The notes beneath the pieces are model-generated. The model was not told the DNA's origin. It worked only from the letters and a program-made list of their open reading frames with translations, and did no database searches. A stretch of DNA of 64,000 bases from Caenorhabditis remanei (lineage: Eukaryota > Nematoda > Chromadorea > Rhabditida > Rhabditidae), in contig NC_071328.1 of assembly GCF_010183535.1 (NCBI RefSeq), positions 5,952,001 to 6,016,000 on the forward strand, given 5' to 3'. Shown here piece after piece: positions 48,615 to 61,642 of this stretch. Numbering within the stretch: position 1 is the first letter of the stretch; every line of letters begins with the position of its first letter. Position numbers and translations under genes: made by a program.

Positions 48615-51578
48615 ATGTCCGATGAAGAAAATTCATCAAGCACCGAGTTACCGGTGCAAAATAAGCTGAAAAAGGTGAGAAATTACCCCGTGAACTTAAA
48701 TTTCCATTGATTTGTTCCAGATGCTGAAAATGGCTCTTCCCCATGTTGGGCTCGCCGTCTTCCTATTTTTGTATCTACTTCTCGGCGCCTACGCATTCTA
48801 TTATCAGGAATATGATGCTGATAAGAAAATACAAATGACAAAATTGAATTTGATTCGACAGAGATATAAAAAGATTGAAAACGAAGTGAAAGCGCTGATT
48901 GGTGATGAGAAAAAGTATGAGGAGTACAAGCCGAAACTATTGAAACATTTATCTGGGTAAGAATAATAGAGCACCTTTTCTTTTTGAACAATTCTTGAAT
49001 TTTTCTAGTTTGTCAACTTATCACGAGGGCCGGGAGTTCAAATCAACAGTTTCTGGGATCAATGACGACGCACTACCTCCAAGATGGACAAAGAGAAGCT
49101 CAATTCTCTATGCTCTCAGTATTTTGGTAGGTTTGTCATTCTGTATCCACGAGCTTGAGTCGCTACGCAGTTCTCTGTTCTAGACAACAACTGGATATGC
49201 ATACGCTGTTCCTGTCACTCCTATCGGCCAGTGTTTTGCAATAATTTATGGATTAGTTGGTATTCCATTGATGGTTTTGGCAGCTGTGGATTTCGGAAGG
49301 TTTCTGTCTCATATTGTGTTGGAGATCTATTCGAAGGTAGGTCAGGCTGACAGTAATTTAGATCTTGATTTTTGTAGTCTGCCATATGAGTTATTTTAGT
49401 AGGAGATCATAGGAGATGCGTTTCTTTACACAGAGACTTATAGAACCGCATATTCGGGGCCTAGATAGGTTTCCTACAAAAATGTTGCCGACTACAAAAA
49501 TATAAATGGGTTTTTCAAAAAAATCAATTTCAAATATTAACTCGCCACAGTTCTTACAACTGCGCTCCACCAAAATGCAATTAAAAATGTCTCTTTTTCT
49601 CTGAATCTCTCAATTTCGCACACTATTATCTTCTTTTTCGGTAGAGCGCGGTTGTAAGAAGCGTGCCGTGCTATTACACCTCCGTGGCGTTTTGCCAAAG
49701 TTTACTCGTTTTTCAAGTATCTGTGCCGGTCTCTGAATCTCGGAACACCCAATTAGATGAGTCGAGACTTCGGAGAGCTTCAGTAATTTTTGATGGACAC
49801 ATATTACTGACATAACTTATTGGGCATGTTGAGCAAGTCTAAATCTTCATTTTTGTAATAGAAAACTTTTTTTCAATATAACCTTCTTGGGTTACTGTAG
49901 AAGACATCGTTCTTCCACGCAAAATTTTGAAGCCTCGTAAAAAATATATAAATATTTTTCAGTATCTCGACCTTGTGCACAAAATAAAAATAATGAAAAC
50001 AGTGATAATGGAACGACATCGTGCACGAGACGAGAAGCGACGACTCCACGCATTCAAACGACTCGTCCAGGATACTGGGTCGATGTCTGAATGTACAACA
50101 CAAAAAGATGTTCAATTAGAAGAAGAACAGACGACTGATTCGGATGAAATGCCTGAGAAGAGACTTCCTCTTGTCATAAATGCATCGATTCTTCTAATTT
50201 TCTGTATGCTCGGAGGTGTTTTATACATTGCTGCTGGAGGCAGAGCCACGTTCATCGAATCGTTTTTTCTTACATTCAATTTAGTGGCGAATCTGACGAT
50301 GAGTGAGATGCCGAATGAGTTGAATCATATTCTCACCATTATTTATATCTTCGTTTTCGTTACTTGTGGTGAGTAAAAAAAAATATTAAAGAAGTCATTT
50401 TCTAACCAGAATTCACGTTTTTTGGCTTATTCGATGAAAAATACCGTCTGAAAATCTGAAAATACTTCATTTTCAGTGCAAAAAATGTAAGGATTGAATA
50501 TTGAATTTTTTTAAAATCAGCTTTACGTTTCTTGCAGTTCTTTTTTCGCAGTGTGGGAGACCGTGAGTTGATAGCTTTTTTGTCCGGGAGCCCCCCGGAT
50601 TACTGTAGCATCCAGAAGACTAGACGCTTTTGAACCGGAGATTACGGTGGCCACTATCTTCTTAGAGCTACAGTAACCCAAGGGGTTCTTGCAAAAGTAA
50701 TCAACAACAAAGTTGAAAAACTAGACTTATTCAATACATTCTAAAAATCTTGAAACTCTGTGACCTTCTGTGACTACATTTACAGTATATCAAAGTTTTG
50801 GCTACCTTCAAAACAATCAAACACTTTCTTAAAAGTGTTGTAACTCCGTCCACTTCCATTATGAAAAAAACACATCTAGATATTCTGAATCTCCAAATTT
50901 CCAGCATTCTATTCATCTATACCATCCTCTATAATCTCTGATTTTCCAGGTGTTGCAGTGCTCTCAATGAGTGCTGAACTCGCTGCCCTCGAGCTAAAAG
51001 AGCTTTTCATGAAAATCCATTATTTCGGACGACGAATTAATTTTAAAAGAAGACAACCGAAGAAGGAACAAATGGATGTTCAAGTGAAAGAACTTCTTAA
51101 AATTATTGAGGAAATACGGAAGAGATATCCGGAAAAAGAGAAGATTACTACGATGGATATTTTGGAGGTTTGAATTTCGGAATTCTTTTTTTCTGATTTT
51201 CTCGACGATTTTTCTTTCAGTACATGCATGAAAATACAGTAAATGATAAGTTGAATGAGAGAAGAGACACCATCGCATTCATGCCTCAAACTATGGAAGT
51301 CATCAAGTTCGCAGATGAACAAGATCTGGAAGAGAGAAGTTTCTCTCGTCATGAAGATGTTGCATCCCTTGGAGGAAAGGCTTCGACGTTCGTTTTCTCC
51401 AGATTTACCACCTTTAATTTTTGAAATTTCCAGAAAACTCGCATCTGTTGTCGACGTGATGAGTTTCTCACCAGAAGAGAATATGGAGAAGAGGTTCAAA
51501 AAGGAGATCCGAAAGTACACGACTGAAATTAAATATGTCAACAAGAGAGGGCAGATCACGAATAAGGCCGAAATTTAA
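48615..51578 (+). CDS. TWK/K2P-type two-pore channel protein with non-canonical filters
   Basis: Exons 48615-48674, 48721-48956, 49009-49126, 49184-49336, 49963-50368, 50950-51167, 51221-51387, 51434-51578; about 500 residues, all phases consistent. The plan is that of a K2P subunit: short N terminus, TM1 (HVGLAVFLFLYLLLGAYAF), a ~90-residue extracellular cap helix region, pore 1, TM2 (YGLVGIPLMVLAAVDF), a cytoplasmic loop, TM3 (NASILLIFCMLGGVLYI), pore 2, TM4 (TIIYIFVFVTCGVAVLSMSA) and a long charged C-terminal tail. Pore 1 reads TTTGYAYAVP where potassium channels have TTxGYG(D/N). Pore 2 reads NLTMSEMPNE and lacks GFG altogether. It may be non-conducting, regulatory or differently selective. 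Introns 4 and 5 carry repeats. Confidence 0.85.
49551..49660. mobile_element. MITE copy 2 (TTCTTACAACTGCGCTCCACC ends)
   Basis: 110 bases in intron 4 of the TWK gene. The left end TTCTTACAACTGCGCTCCACC is mirrored by GGTAGAGCGCGGTTGTAAGAA at the right. It has the same length and termini as 13821-13931, while the internal sequence is only partly shared. Confidence 0.8.
50588..50682. repeat. GGGTTACTGTAG hairpin, copy 4
   Basis: In intron 5 of the TWK gene, CCGGATTACTGTAGC at the left and GCTACAGTAACCCA at the right enclose about 55 bases. A lone half-copy, TTGGGTTACTGTAG, is also present near 49890 in intron 4. Confidence 0.65.
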
Positions 51579-51860
51579 TTTTGATTTGTTGTTTCTAAAT
51601 GTTTACATAAATTCACCTTTATATTTTCACCGAGTAAAAATACCTCAACTGCTTTGAAGATTTGGCAGTAAAATTAGTACACAAATAGTACACGAAAAAT
51701 TAAGAGAATTAAACTGGAAATGACGGAGCAAACGTTGAGAGAAAAAGCAATGAGCACACAGATGAAGAAGAAGAAAAAGAAGAGATAAGGGTTCTAGTGA
51801 ACTATATTTTTCGACAATTATACTCGTATCATACACAAATCAATCAATTTCGACGATTAA

Positions 51861-54800
51861 TTACAACGTTTTTCTGACGCCCAGCTTCTGCTTATACATC
51901 CATTCGCCATCTTTGTCTGTTGTATCGAAGAGGAGAGGAGTCCAGGTCTCGCCACTTTCCTGGCGTTCCTAAAATAACAAATGATCAGTTTGTTTTGAAA
52001 TTGAATAGCGATACCTTCGCCTCTTTTCTCTGTCTCTGCTCAATAAATCTCTTGGAAGTAGTCGCCGTTTGAATGCGGTTCCTGAGGAGTGCGGCGGTCA
52101 CATGTCTCCACAATCTGAAAAATTGAATACAGAAAACAATTCAGGATCTTTTTTAAAATCATTATCATCAATGCTTACCTTCTACTCTCTCGTTTTCCTT
52201 GTTGCATAACTGGAACACACTCTTTCTTCACTTCTGGCTTCGACTTCACATCCACAAATACGTATTCCTCTCCATTCTGTGGCTTCGCGTACATCGTTCC
52301 ATTCCATTCTCCACGTACTGTCAGAATCGGTTTCTTGACACCTTCTTTGCAAATTGTTCCTTGAATTCTATGTGGTTTTCCACCAAAGAATGGTTTCGTC
52401 AGGAATTCAATATCAGCATAGTATCCAGTTTTCTCACAAACCACTTTAACTTTTCCACCGAATTCGAACCATGGAGTACTCATAATGGAGCGTCCGTAAC
52501 CACTTGGAAATGTGATTGTGTACTGTTCATCACCGTAGTTATGCAATGTGAGAACACCCTCTCCAATACTGGCGACACCGATGGATAGGCCAAGGAATGA
52601 CGATTTCGTATAGATATGAGCATTGAATGAGATTCCTTCCGATGGCATTTCAGCATAGAATGCGGATATTGGAGGGTGATGGCTGACCTAAAAGTGAATG
52701 AAATTTTGTGATGCCTTCTTAATCTTTCTTACCTGCTCTGCAATGAATGTCAACTGTTTCTCATCTGATCCTGGCCACGGTCCACTTTCCGTCTTCTTTC
52801 CACTCAAAGAGTCATTTGGGACAGTGTACCGACAGCGGAATGTTTCTCCGAGAATCGCATTGTATGGTTTTTTGGCAACACCACTTTTTCTGGCTGCGTA
52901 GAAGGCGTTGAGGTAGTATCTCACGACAGAGCTTAAAATAATATTTGTGTTCCTTTCTGTGAGATTAAAAACTCTTACATCATTCGTTTTTCGGGTGAAT
53001 CAATTCCATTTGTAGCAATGAACAAATCAGGGTGAGCGAAGAAGTCGGCGTACATTTCGAGAAGAGAACGACGTTCCAAGATGAATGTTGGAAGAGTGAC
53101 TTTTGTCAAATCCATCCCAACGCTCACTTGACTCAAAAGATGCATCAGAACTGATCCATGCTCCTGTTGCACATTTCCGATGTCGTGCTCCTCTGCATTA
53201 TTGTAAATCTCATCGAAATCCTCGTGTGAATCTCCGAAATCGTACCCGTCTTCATCCTAAAACAATTTTCATGAATTATGAAGCAATGGAATTGGATGAA
53301 TCATGAATTCTAAATATAAACATGCTTACAGATGACATAATGGCGGCGTCACCACGTTGTTCCGAATCACCAGCCTCCTGTCCGCTCTTCTCACTCTCAA
53401 ATTTATCCAAATCGATCAGCTCCTCGTCGGCGTCGTAGAACTCTTCTTCGTCACTGCTGAAATAAAAAGGACGTTTGCACTAAAAGTTTGTTCAGTGTGT
53501 TGTGACAAAAATCTCCCAGGCTTTCACTCGCAAAACAAAATTCAATTTGGTTCAACCGCACAACTTTTGCGATAATGGGAGGGGAACGCACCGGTGATGA
53601 TAGAACCTCTACTGGTCTTCTACTTTGTGAAAAAGATCTTACCTCGCATACGACTCGGCACGTTGTGGTTTCAGATGATCGAGATGTTGAATTCCAGACA
53701 AAGGTTTCTCAGATTGAGTATTCGATTGATGACTGCTGGTTTGTGTGGAATCGGAGACTGTGCCAGCACGAGATGACGGCTGTATACGTTTTTTTGTAAT
53801 ACACATGATAGTTTCAGCGGAAAAATTTGGGGAATGGCGAGTTGTTGAGTGGGATTTAGTAAGAAATGAATTGAGAAATGGGAAATTATTTTCAATGAAT
53901 TTCTTGTTCAATTTTAACGTGAACAAAGTATTTTCAAGAAGACTACTCTATTTAACGACACTGATATTTCCAGACCTTGATATAAAAATAAAGCAACTTC
54001 AGATTCGAGTCAACAAAATTTTTATCGTGGTATATCTCATAAAAAATTTTTAAAACAGTTTCTTTTGTCTCAATTTCGAAGAAAAAACGTGGCCTGCGAA
54101 TTTTTGTAGCAGCGGAGTGCTATTGTCAAAGTCTCCGAGGAATCAGTACTATCTCGTCTCGTTCTCACATCATAACTACAAAAAATAAAAACGGAGCGAA
54201 TCGGTTCGCCCACTCGAAAGTTTTTTGAGAAATCAAAACGAAACAAGAGAGGAAATATGAAAGTTTGGAGCTGAAATCTTTCTTTTTTTTTGAAATCGGA
54301 ACAAATGGACCGTGTAGAAAAAAGCTTTGAAAAAAAAGCAATTATTTTGAGTGTATTGGAAAAGTAGACTTTAAAAAAACCTAATGTTTCCAGATTAATA
54401 AAAAACTTTTGACATCCAAAAAAAAAGAAAAAAATTTAAGACTTTTATCAAATATGATATTGCGGTTGATTTTTTGTTTGAAAACTGTATGTGGCAGAAA
54501 GTTTTTAGGATATTGCCAACAATTGGACTTTCCCAACGTCAAGTAGAGACAACCACGTAAAAGCAGGGGTCACGTGATAAAAATTTTTTTTAATAGAGTA
54601 AGATGCAAAATTGATCAGTAAGTGATTGAAAAGATACAAAGAAACGACCTTTCTGATAAGGTTTACTGCAGAAATGCTATGCCTATCCGACCTCCAATCA
54701 AGAAAAAATATCAAAAGAGAATCTCGATGTCACCCGAAATGCGAGAACCTGAGTCACCTAACATTGAGTTATATTTTCTATTTTAAAATTTTGTCTAGTC

Positions 54801-56033
54801 ACCTGACACTACGCGCAATTCTGATGATTTTCATATGATTTGTGATCCCCAAAGGATGGATCAATTAGAGGGATAATCATACTCGCAAGCATGTCTGGTT
54901 ATGGCTATTTACCCCCGCGTAGAAGTGCAATTTTAAAAACTGAAATCTCCAATATTTCTAGGTAAAACTCGAGGTTACGGTCAAGTGGTGATTTACACAA
55001 ACAGAAGGCCACAGTGGTGTTTTTGAGAGAAAAAATAGGAAATGACGTCACTTTGATACTTTGTTAACTATTTGAACAATGACTTGAAAGTCGACTTTGA
55101 TTAGTTTGAGTCACTCATCGATTTCGCCATACCTCGGTTTTAATTTCAGACTTTATTAGAGTATCAAAAGAAACCTTTTCATCCAAATCCGGATGTGTGA
55201 ACATCAACTTCTCGGTCTTCATATTCGGATCGAGACGAGCTTGAGCCATCTGAAATATGAGAGTTTAAGAGGGATAACTTGTTGGTTTAGGGGGTCAAAA
55301 ATCAATGAATGAGAGAAATCAGACTGCAAACAAACCTGCAGATAAATAATTGCATGTTTCACATTATTTGTCAAATTGTTACTTGCTCCAATCAGAGAAT
55401 CGATGGTTTTCTTTTCGTCAGCAATTCTCTCTCCATTTTTCAACTGCTCTAATTCTTTCACTTTATCCACAAGTGTCTTCAAAAATTCATTCGCTTCTTC
55501 TGTTTTTTGTTTGAAATGTTGAGCTGGAGTGGTTCCGACGGATCCATTCTTTGCGTATCCACTGCTGGCACGAATCGAATTTTCCAGAATACGAACCCAT
55601 TGATTTCTTTCTCGAAGATCTCTTCCTTGCATGTGAAATGTCTTTCCTTCGACTGTGATTGTGAACAGACTGTTGTTTTCGCCATCTATTCCGACGACAG
55701 CACCGGTAAGACGAATTTGACCTGGAAGTATTGAGTTGAATTTTGCAGAAAATGTAAAAATTTGCTGTACTAAATGTATTGAAATTGGACAGATTTGGCA
55801 GATTCACAAAAATCTTCATTTTTATTTACGGTCCAAGGGCATAACACTACAAGTAAAACCTTCAGTTTTTCATTGAACCTATCCACAACTTTTTTTCATT
55901 ACGAACCTCTCTGCTGTCCTTTAAGCATTTTCTCCCGAGAAGTGTAGTATAGAAGAGTGTCATTTTCTATTTTAAACCATCGGTACTGCCATCCATGCAC
56001 CATATTGGTCCATTTTGAAAGTGGACCTTCCAT
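51861..56033 (-). CDS. PH-domain oxysterol-binding protein-related protein (ORP9/10/11-like)
   Basis: ATG at 56033. Exons (complement) 55907-56033, 55336-55721, 55133-55249, 53643-53779, 53330-53456, 52979-53256, 52733-52931, 52179-52687, 52015-52114, 51861-51968; about 695 residues. The N-terminal PH domain begins [20 protein letters not shown], as in ORP9/11, and runs to about residue 100. A coiled-coil region ([12 protein letters not shown]) and a Ser-rich linker follow, then [10 protein letters not shown]. The sterol/lipid-binding ORD has the signature [20 protein letters not shown] and [15 protein letters not shown]. ORPs move sterols or phosphatidylserine in exchange for PI4P at membrane contact sites. 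It belongs to the C. elegans obr group, but I do not assign a number. A TTTCAG acceptor lies one base before the ATG. The 1.35-kb intron at 53780-55132 could hide an alternative exon. Confidence 0.93.
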
Positions 56034-56034
56034 T

Positions 56035-59000
56035 CTGAAACTAAAAATACTTTGTGTTGGTTGTTACTCGTTTTCACGAAGAAGCCAGAAAAAATGGAGT
56101 GAGTTGAGGTTTGGTTTGAGTGCCAACGGAAAACCGAGAGAGTGCAGGGATAAGAGGGTAAACTGGGCGCGCAGCGATGGAGAAAAAGAGAGGTTGTGTT
56201 CGTATTGGCCTCCAATACCGGGTGAGAATGAAGAGATGAAGGAATCGGAGAAATAGATAAGGAAATTGGAATACACGTGGATTTTTTGTGGCTGTGTGAG
56301 GAGGAGGGCGAGGAAAAACCGAACGGAGTAGGAGAAATGTATTGAGAAGGCGAGAGGGGCGCCGCGACCAACCGATGACGTTCTCCCTGTCCCCGCGCTG
56401 AGCGTGTCGGGCTGGACACCAATACTGACACGTTTTTTGTGCGGACTGCATGCGGTGCGCGGGTGAAACATGCGTATGGACTTATGCAAATATGTTTATA
56501 TACTTTTTGCTTGAAATAGATAGCTTGATGCCTTAATATAGAGCAGCATCATAGGGATTAACGTTAGAATATTGAAAAAGCGTCCTTGTCAATATCCGGA
56601 ACAGATTAGAAGGTATTGTGTACTTTTGGCAGAAAATAATTGCGTTTTTGATGATCTTTTGGCCTAAATTGAACTAAATTTTACGAATAACTCGGTGTGT
56701 TTTACAAAATGTATGGTAAAGAACAAATTATTAACTTTTCAAAATTTATAATATTATTTTTTCAAATGAATTCATGGCTACCGTACGGAATTTAAAGGCG
56801 CATTGAATATTGAGGTGTGGGGTCTCGCAGAGAATGAAACTTTGTGAAAATTTGCACTTTCAAAATTTAATTTTAAAATGTGTTTTTCAATATGGTTTTA
56901 ACGTAATTACTCAAGTAACTTTTCCGCAGAGAGTCTGCGAGGAAAATGTGTTAAAAGTAGCCTTTTGTTTTCCTCGTTCTCGAGACCTGCGCATTTATTA
57001 AAGTAGCGATATTTATTTTATTTTTTGAAGCGAAATTTAGGTTTTTAGGCCACTCAACTTGTCGAGCTAAATAGGTCTTTTTCCTCAAATCTTTTCAGTG
57101 AATACTCACCGAACCAACGAGAGTGCCGGAAAGATTCAAGGTTTACGCTGCACGACCTTTTTACGGGTCCCCAGGGATTTTTCGATGTGGAGTGTGTGTT
57201 CTTGCGAATTTTATGAGAAACGTGTATCTGATTGAAAGGGTATTTCGCATCGTTGGAAGAACTAAAAAAGAGAAAAGAGCTCTAGGTGAAGTAGGACGCT
57301 AGGGACCAAAAATAGAGCAGTAAAGGGGAAATTCGAATGGCAATGCGCGTTGTGACAGCTCTATTTGATGAAACATGCCTGAAGCGGCTGTCAGAATTTT
57401 CGAGCAGCTTTTTTTTTTGGAAAAACGGGAGAAAATGGGAAGAAGAGGCGACAGCTACAACAAAAAAGAGATTATGGGAAAATGGATGAAGGGGAGGCGA
57501 TATTTATGAAAAAAAAAACAAGATATAGGCTCAATAAATATAAATGTGTGCACTCGTGACTAAAACAAAAGTCTGAAAATGCACATTTTCCTTTCTCTCG
57601 ATAAGAGAATTGATAGGGGGCAAAAGAAAACACAAATGATGTTTAATTTCTGGTCATCCATGCGCGAAGGCCGGCGTTGCATCGGAACGAGTAAATCAAA
57701 TTGTTGTGACTTTTCACCTTTTCGGAAATACTCTTCCGCTTACAGTTGTGGGAGATAAATCATCCAAAACGTCATATCCAATAGTGTTTTCGTTTTTCCT
57801 GATGTGCATTTAATTTCCACTAGTTTTAGTTTGAGATAAGTTGGTAACACCTACCGACTGTTTGTTTCCCTATTCTTTATCAAACCAAAATTTCTGTTTT
57901 CAAATTGAACCTCGGCTTCTGGTTGTCTTTATTCTATTACATAGATAATACTTCAGAATCAAGCCTGAATTTAATCGATTGTGTCGATTTTAGCAATTGG
58001 AACACCCTCGGATATACACATCTGTCAAACTAGGACTTTCTTAAAATCAGATTAATCATATCAAAAGTTTGCTTATGATAATTTAGTTTTTTATGCTCTT
58101 GATCATTACCGATAATTGCAAGTATATTTAGACCCCTTCACTGGTGTTTTCTTTAAAAATTTAATTTCGCGACAATGATCACAATTCTCCTCCGTCACAC
58201 CATGTAAGGCCGATTACAGTTAGGTCGAAAACCGAACTTTGTACGTTCATGCGGTATTCTGACCACGTGACTTTTCTAATTCAAACGACCTTCCCTGTTT
58301 GTTGTGTATTTACTAAATCATCGAACCAAAAAAATACAGCAACCGTCCTCTCAATACCTCACGAAACCAGTTTCCACAAAGCTGAGCCGTTTGGCACGTA
58401 GTCCTCTCTTTTCGTCAGTCGTCCCAATTTTGTTTCCTCTCTCCATCTCTATTTCTCTTTTGTTGTTTTCAGTTTTCTTCTCCGGGACCCTCCCAACTTT
58501 ACATCGTTGAAATACATAAACAAGGTTTCAACCCTTTCTCCTTCTCTAGTTGAGAACATGAATCATTTATCTTTCTAAATAATCGATGAAAGGTTTTTTT
58601 CAATCATCGTTCCCTTTTTCTGTAATACTAACAAACACGCTCACTCTCGTACTCTCTTTCGAATCAGCTTTGTGTGAAATTGTCGATAAGACGGAAAATA
58701 TATTGCAGTTTGTGCGAGAACTTCGTCGACCGCCCATACTCACCGATTGTTCGTGGTTCTTTTTTGTTGGTGAGTTGGATTTTTCACGTAGAAAACAAAA
58801 TACTTCGATAAATTGTGGAGAACTTTCATTATTTTCATTCATCATGGAAAGCGCCTTGGACTATTTATACTGGATAAAGTAGGTTTGTGAAGTAGTGTGG
58901 GTCGATTTCCGACTTCCAAGTTAAAAGTGGCCTTCCACGAAAAATTAGCAAAGCACTTGATGAAATATTTTTATTTTGAAAAATTGAGATTCTGTTTTGT

Positions 59001-59763
59001 TTCTAAACCTCTAAGAACTCCGAAGCACGTGGAACACTTTGGAAAAAGACTGAAAGTCACCTAAATGATGAATTTTTCTCATCGAAACGGCACGAACGAG
59101 CGAGATAAAACAGAAAACAGATAGACTGATGAGAAAAAGACGAGGAAAATGAATGCACTGGACATTTGTTTGTTGTCTCTCCATCCGCCGTTTTTTCCCA
59201 TTTCTTTCTATTTTTCTCTCCTCCGAGTCTAAGCCGTTTTGAACGCCATCTAAATGTCATTGTGTAATATGTTGGAATTTAATTGAATTCAGTCAGAATA
59301 GTAATATTCGAGTGGCTTGTTTGAAAGGGGTTTGCTGGGAAACAAGTATTCCTTTCAAAATTGAGTTACTGGCCTAAAAGCAAGACGGGTTATCAGGTAT
59401 GGTAAAATTAATTTTAATAAAAATTGAAAAGGAAGATAATTTGGTAATTATCTAAAGAGTTTCTTTCAGATCGCTTAGTTCTCTTATTTTCTCATTCGGT
59501 GGCTGCCAAGTTTTGTCTTTTCAGTTTGTTTAGTTGGAGGTCAAACTATCAACTTATTATCTCGCGCACTCAGCTCGACCTCAAACTTATCAACAAGAAA
59601 AACGTGGGGCGCGCGCGGTCTATTCGAGTACTTGCAACTGTCTCGTTTCCTATCCCTCCTCGCTGTTATCACTTCCTTCAACCCATTTCGATCTCTATAT
59701 CAATGCTTTCCTTCTAGAAACAACTATTATCTGTTCTAATTTGTTATATCCGTAATTTTCAGC
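56035..59763. promoter_or_regulatory. 3.7-kb divergent upstream region, ORP and alanine aminotransferase
   Basis: Gene-free on my reading. A good minus-strand donor (TTGGTTCG then GTGAGTATTC) near 57111 follows GC-richer, apparently non-coding sequence. It could be a 5' untranslated exon of the ORP gene spliced to 56034. Open frames at 56.0-56.5 kb are antisense overlaps in one GC-rich patch and are not supported. The stretch 59.5-59.76 kb probably holds the aminotransferase promoter and ends in TAATTTTCAG. Confidence 0.45.
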
Positions 59764-61642
59764 ATGAGAACTACACAAGTGCTCACCGGACTCGTCGCCC
59801 GTCGTTTCTTCGGCACATCGTCTAGAATCATGGCTAGCGGAAAAGTGAGTTCTACAGGTTTCAGACTGGAATTCGGATATGTTGATTATCACCTGCAATT
59901 CTGATGTAGTAACTAGTAAAAATACTGGTTCAATTCAGAAAAAAATTGTGAAGGGACTCTAACAGGGATTATAAGACGAAACGATGCAGTTTTAAGCTTT
60001 GATGAAAATATTCTTTCTAGTTGTCAGAACATAATTTCGTTTCTCTAACAAGGAAATTTATATTTTTGATTTTCAGACATTGAATGTGTCAAATATCAAT
60101 CCAAATGTCATCAAAATGGAATATGCCGTACGTGGGCCAATCGTCATCAGAGCCGTCGAGCTTGAGAAGGAACTCGCCAACGGAGCTCAAAAGCCATTCC
60201 CAAATGTGATCAAGGCTAATATTGGAGATGCTCATGCTATGGGACAGAAACCAATCACATTCATCAGACAGCTCTTGGCTTGTATCGCGAACCCATCATT
60301 GATGGAAACCGACAAATCACTCCCTGCTGATGTTATTGAACACGCCAACGCCTTCCTCGGCAGCTGTGGAGGAAAATCAGCTGGAGCCTACAGTCAAAGT
60401 ACCGGAGTCGAAATCGTCCGCAAGCATGTTGCCGAATACATTTCCAGACGTGATGGAGGTGTTCCGAGCAATTCAGAGGATATCTGTTTGTCTGGCGGAG
60501 CATCCGAATCGATTCGTAATGTATTGAAACTCTTTATCAATCGTAATAATGCCAAGAAGGTTGGAGTGATGATCCCAATTCCACAGTATCCATTGTACTC
60601 CGCTACTATTGAAGAATTCGGGCTCGGACAAGTTGGATATTACCTCAGCGAGTCATCCAACTGGTCTCTCGACGAGGCTGAACTTGAAAGATCATTCAAT
60701 GATCACAGCAAGGAATACGATATTCGCGTATTGTGTATCATCAATCCAGGAAACCCAACCGGACAAGTATTGTCTCGTGACAATATTGAGACAGTTATCA
60801 AGTTCGCACAAAAGAAGAAGCTCTTCATTCTGGCTGATGAAGTTTACCAGGATAACGTGTACGCTCAAGGATCGGAGTTCCATTCTTTCAAGAAGGTTCT
60901 CGTTGAGATGGGCGAGCCATACAGCAAGTGAGTATCAGGTTTTCAAATATATTGATTTGGGAAGATCCATTTCATTTTATGAAGATGTCAGAATAAAATT
61001 CAAAATTTCAGACTCGAGTTGGCGTCGTTCCACTCCGTGTCGAAAGGATACATGGGAGAATGCGGAATGCGTGGAGGATACGTCGAGTTCTTGAATCTTG
61101 ACCCAGAAGTCTACGTACTTTTCAAGAAGATGATCTCTGCCAAACTTTGTTCAACTGTTCTCGGACAAGCTGTTATCGATGCAGTAGTCAATCCACCAAA
61201 GGAAGGAGAACCATCATATTCTCAATGGAAGAAAGAGAGAGACGCCGTCCTCGCATCCCTCAAAGAACGTGCCACATTGGTCGAGAAGGCATACAGCAGC
61301 ATCGATGGAATCAGCTGTAATCCAGTTCAAGGAGCCATGTATGCATTCCCACAAATCACAATTCCACCCAAGGCTGTTGAGAAGGCACAATCACGTAATC
61401 AACAACCAGACTTCTTCTATGCTATGGAACTTTTGGAATCGACGGGAATCTGCATTGTCCCAGGAAGCGGATTCGGACAGAAGGATGGAACTTATCACTT
61501 CAGGTATTCGAAAAATGCTTTGGAGAATCTATAATAACAGAAAATATTCAGAACGACTATTCTCCCACAACCAGAGCTATTCAAGGATATGCTGGCTCGT
61601 TTCACCGACTTCCACGCCAAATTCCTTGCCGAATATAAGTAG
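59764..61642 (+). CDS. Alanine aminotransferase (class I PLP enzyme)
   Basis: Exons 59764-59844, 60077-60927, 61012-61503, 61552-61642; 504 residues. Family features in order: YAVRGPIVIRA near the N terminus, NIGDAHAMGQ, SCGGKSAGAYSQSTGVE, LSGGASESIR, IPIPQYPLYSA, INPGNPTGQV, LADEVYQDNVY, the PLP lysine in SVSKGYMGECGMRGGY, and GICIVPGSGFGQ followed by the C-terminal Arg segment. It interconverts alanine and 2-oxoglutarate with pyruvate and glutamate. The first exon gives an Arg-rich presequence (LTGLVARRFFGTSSR) with a second ATG at residue 22, so mitochondrial and cytosolic forms from two starts are possible. A TTTTCAG acceptor is one base before the first ATG. It corresponds to the C32F10.8-type gene of C. 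elegans as I remember it. Confidence 0.94.

Noticed and set aside
52199..52588. 129-codon plus-strand open frame
   Set aside because: Antisense to the conserved lipid-binding domain exon of the ORP gene.
55967..56489. Three long overlapping minus-strand frames
   Set aside because: They are alternative readings of one GC-rich upstream patch, with no splice signals or domain; only the first ORP exon there is real.
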